DNA of 64,000 bases from JAHRAW01 sp965262585. Lineage in GTDB: Bacteria; Pseudomonadota; Gammaproteobacteria; Arenicellales; Poriferihabitantaceae. Where the stretch lies: assembly GCA_965262585.1 (NCBI GenBank), contig OZ253546.1, positions 1,674,001 through 1,738,000 of the forward strand, in the 5' to 3' direction. Of the stretch, positions 62,397 through 64,000 are shown piece by piece. The notes under the pieces are model-generated. The model saw only the letters and a list, made by a program, of their open reading frames with translations. It ran no database searches and was not told where the DNA came from. The position numbers and the translations under genes are program-made. How positions within the stretch are numbered: position 1 is the first letter of the stretch; every line of letters starts with the position of its first letter.

Positions 62397-62804
62397 ATGA
62401 GTCAATACGGTAAAACTGCAGTAGCGGCCGCACTAGTTGCGCAACGAGGAAAAATCAAACCACCAGAAGCCTGGAAATTGGAAACCGAAAAAATCTTCAC
62501 AGGGAAGTCGTCTCAAAGTAAGAGCTGTCCGAGAAATGCTTTTTTGGGACTTTGTGAAGAGGGTTATGTGAAAAAAATCCCGAGTGGTGAATATACCAAT
62601 TCAAAGTTAAATAAATTGTATGCTACATGTGCGATAAAATTGCTATATGAAAATGAATCGTTAAAAGAAAACGTCGGTTGTTTGTGGCGACGGGTGATGT
62701 GCAAGGTTCGTGCGGATGTAAAAAAAGTACACAACGATCAAATGGATGTTGTGATTGCCCTTTGGAACAACAACTTGATAGATTTATCCCATCAGAAAAA
62801 ATGA
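62397..62804 (+). CDS. Small conserved protein, DUF6979-like
   Basis: A 135-residue protein with MSQYGKTAVAAALVAQRG, PPEAWKLETEKIF, the cluster SCPRNAFLGLCEEGYVKKIPSG and a C-terminal NDQMDVVIALWNNNLI. I recall this pattern as the family DUF6979; function unknown. More AT-rich than the neighbours, as is the lipoprotein gene before it, so both could be acquired. It converges on the permease gene, with 49 bp between stops. Confidence 0.7.
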   Translation: MSQYGKTAVAAALVAQRGKIKPPEAWKLETEKIFTGKSSQSKSCPRNAFLGLCEEGYVKKIPSGEYTNSKLNKLYATCAIKLLYENESLKENVGCLWRRVMCKVRADVKKVHNDQMDVVIALWNNNLIDLSHQKK

Positions 62805-62853
62805 ATCTTTCGCCATTTTTCGGACCGCGCGCTTACAAGGTATTGATTCGCAA

Positions 62854-64000
62854 CTAATTGGTGCGCCACGCTTGCGTCTTGCCGATTACTTTGCGGGTGA
62901 CGAAAAGATGTAGTAGCCGTGCACATATATTGGAGTAAAAAATCATCATGCCCATGGCCGCCGCCGGGGCGACGTCGCCGGCATCGTCCATGTTGAGCAC
63001 CGCAACCGACGCCAGGGTGGTGTCCGGCGAATATAAAAATATTACTGCCGACACCGTGGTCATGGCGTTCACAAATAGGTAGATCGAAATATCGAACACC
63101 GCCGGTAGGCAAACCGGAACGGTGACCTTGCCGAATAGTTTGTAGACCGGTTGTTTCAGCGATGCGGAGACCGATTCGAATTCTTTGTCTATTTGTTTGA
63201 GCGCGGTGACTGCGGTCAAGTGCGAGACCGTGTAAAAGTGCGTTATCGTGCAAATCACGAGAATGCCCATGGTCGCGTAAATTGGGTTGAGCGGATTGTT
63301 CGGGGCATTAAAGAAAAAGATATACGCAAGGCCAAGCACCATGCCGGGAATTGCCATCGGCATCATCGCAAGAAATTGAAACGCCGAACGACTGACGGTA
63401 AATCGGTTGATTTTTTCGACCATATACGCGCCGCAAAAAATCATGACGGTGCCAATCACCGCGGTATACGAGGCGAGGCGAAGCGAGTTGCCCCAGGAAC
63501 GCCAGCCGCCGCCGTCCATGACATCGAAATTGTAGTTTTTCAAACTGAAAGATAAATCATAGGGCCAGAATTTGATCAGCGCGGCATACTGGCAGACGCC
63601 AATCAACCCGACTATGAACACCGCTACCAACAGGCAATAAGTCAGGCAAATGAAATCGAATTGTTTGTGCGGTTTTGGCTCAAACGGCACCGAGCGCGCC
63701 GACAGTTGGGCAACCTGCTTTTTTTGCACCACGCGGTCGATGGAGAACGCAAGTAGCGCGGGAATCAGCAGCACCACCGAGACCACCGCGCCCATTTCGA
63801 AGTTTTGCTGGCCGATTACCTGTTTGTAAATATCCACCGCCAGCATGTTGTATTGGCCGCCAATCACTTTGGGCAGGCCGAAATCGGTAATCACCAGATT
63901 GAAAACCACAAACGCCGCCGAGAACAGGCCATATCTGGCACCGGGAATGGTGACCGTCCAGAAGGTTTTCCAGCGGCTGGCGCGCAGGGAAATCGCGGCT
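62854..64000 (-). CDS. 2-aminoethylphosphonate-type ABC permease, 5' end outside window
   Basis: The frame runs to the right edge and continues into it (RASRWKTFWTVTIPGARYG upstream of the first in-window GTG), so the true start is outside. The part present has the end of one permease half, a linker and a full second half with six membrane segments and the EAA-like loop ESVSASLKQPVYKLFGKVTVPV. Tandem-permease proteins of this type serve iron, thiamine and 2-aminoethylphosphonate importers; the sequence style fits the last, and phnW is 3 kb away. The ligand is not certain. Confidence 0.8.
   Translation of the reverse strand, partial: AAISLRASRWKTFWTVTIPGARYGLFSAAFVVFNLVITDFGLPKVIGGQYNMLAVDIYKQVIGQQNFEMGAVVSVVLLIPALLAFSIDRVVQKKQVAQLSARSVPFEPKPHKQFDFICLTYCLLVAVFIVGLIGVCQYAALIKFWPYDLSFSLKNYNFDVMDGGGWRSWGNSLRLASYTAVIGTVMIFCGAYMVEKINRFTVSRSAFQFLAMMPMAIPGMVLGLAYIFFFNAPNNPLNPIYATMGILVICTITHFYTVSHLTAVTALKQIDKEFESVSASLKQPVYKLFGKVTVPVCLPAVFDISIYLFVNAMTTVSAVIFLYSPDTTLASVAVLNMDDAGDVAPAAAMGMMIFYSNICARLLHLFVTRKVIGKTQAWRTN

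Overview
The window looks like a piece of a gammaproteobacterial chromosome, GC-rich by eye, carrying several AT-rich acquired blocks. The gammaproteobacterial signs are hisB-hisH-hisA-hisF-hisI running into tatA-tatB-tatC, the DUF971-ubiE-ubiJ-ubiB run, mrp divergent from metG with dcd beyond, and a yadG/yadH-type ABC pair. Ankyrin-repeat proteins, genes for creatinine and creatine breakdown, and a cysteate/D-cysteine lyase candidate fit an animal-associated bacterium such as an invertebrate symbiont. That lifestyle is inference; no rRNA is present to place the organism.

Layout. 1-1.8 kb: two ankyrin ORFs, the first cut by the left edge. 1.9-8.8 kb (minus strand): nadE, tatC, a TatB with an extra Cys/His-rich C-terminal domain, tatA, then hisI, hisF, hisA, hisH, hisB; hisE is missing. 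9.2-18.8 kb: BI-1 protein, sugar-phosphate nucleotidylyltransferase, a 0.6-kb intergenic array of palindromic repeats, yadGH, GNAT, DUF3108, purN, purM, a degenerate adenylate kinase with a histone H1-like tail, hemB. 18.9-24.4 kb: AT-rich defence island with two GHKL ATPases, a 5-methylcytosine methyltransferase and a Vsr-fold nuclease. 24.4-27.8 kb: DUF971, ubiE, ubiJ, ubiB. 28-32.4 kb: a second, still more AT-rich island holding an AlwI-like restriction system in which a complete RadC is fused to the alpha-class adenine methyltransferase. 32.5-35.4 kb: CLC channel and glutaryl-CoA dehydrogenase. 35.5-42.5 kb (minus strand): creatinase, creatininase, a four-gene polyamine-type ABC importer with a Tat-exported binding protein, and a LysR regulator. 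42.6-53.7 kb: mostly housekeeping and small genes, among them an M24 homologue, a CuyA-like lyase, NnrU, GFA, 1-Cys peroxiredoxin, dcd, mrp, metG, tRNA-Gln(CUG), rpsI and rplM. 54-64 kb: a sarcosine/dimethylglycine dehydrogenase-type flavoprotein, an EamA transporter, a Na/Pi symporter, phnW with a divergent LysR gene, a DUF2442/DUF4160 remnant flanked by a duplicated piece of that LysR gene, and a 2-aminoethylphosphonate-type permease cut by the right edge.

How the genes fit together. The 35.5-42.5 kb cluster can import creatinine or creatine and turn it into sarcosine and urea; the flavoprotein at 54.0 kb could oxidise the sarcosine. The importer's binding protein has a twin-arginine signal, and tatABC are in the same window. 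PhnW, its LysR neighbour, the phosphate symporter and the edge permease suggest use of 2-aminoethylphosphonate. Two unrelated restriction systems flank the ubiquinone genes, making that stretch a likely integration hotspot. The strongest candidates for something undescribed are the RadC-methyltransferase fusion, the TatB fusion and the adenylate-kinase-like protein with the H1-like tail.
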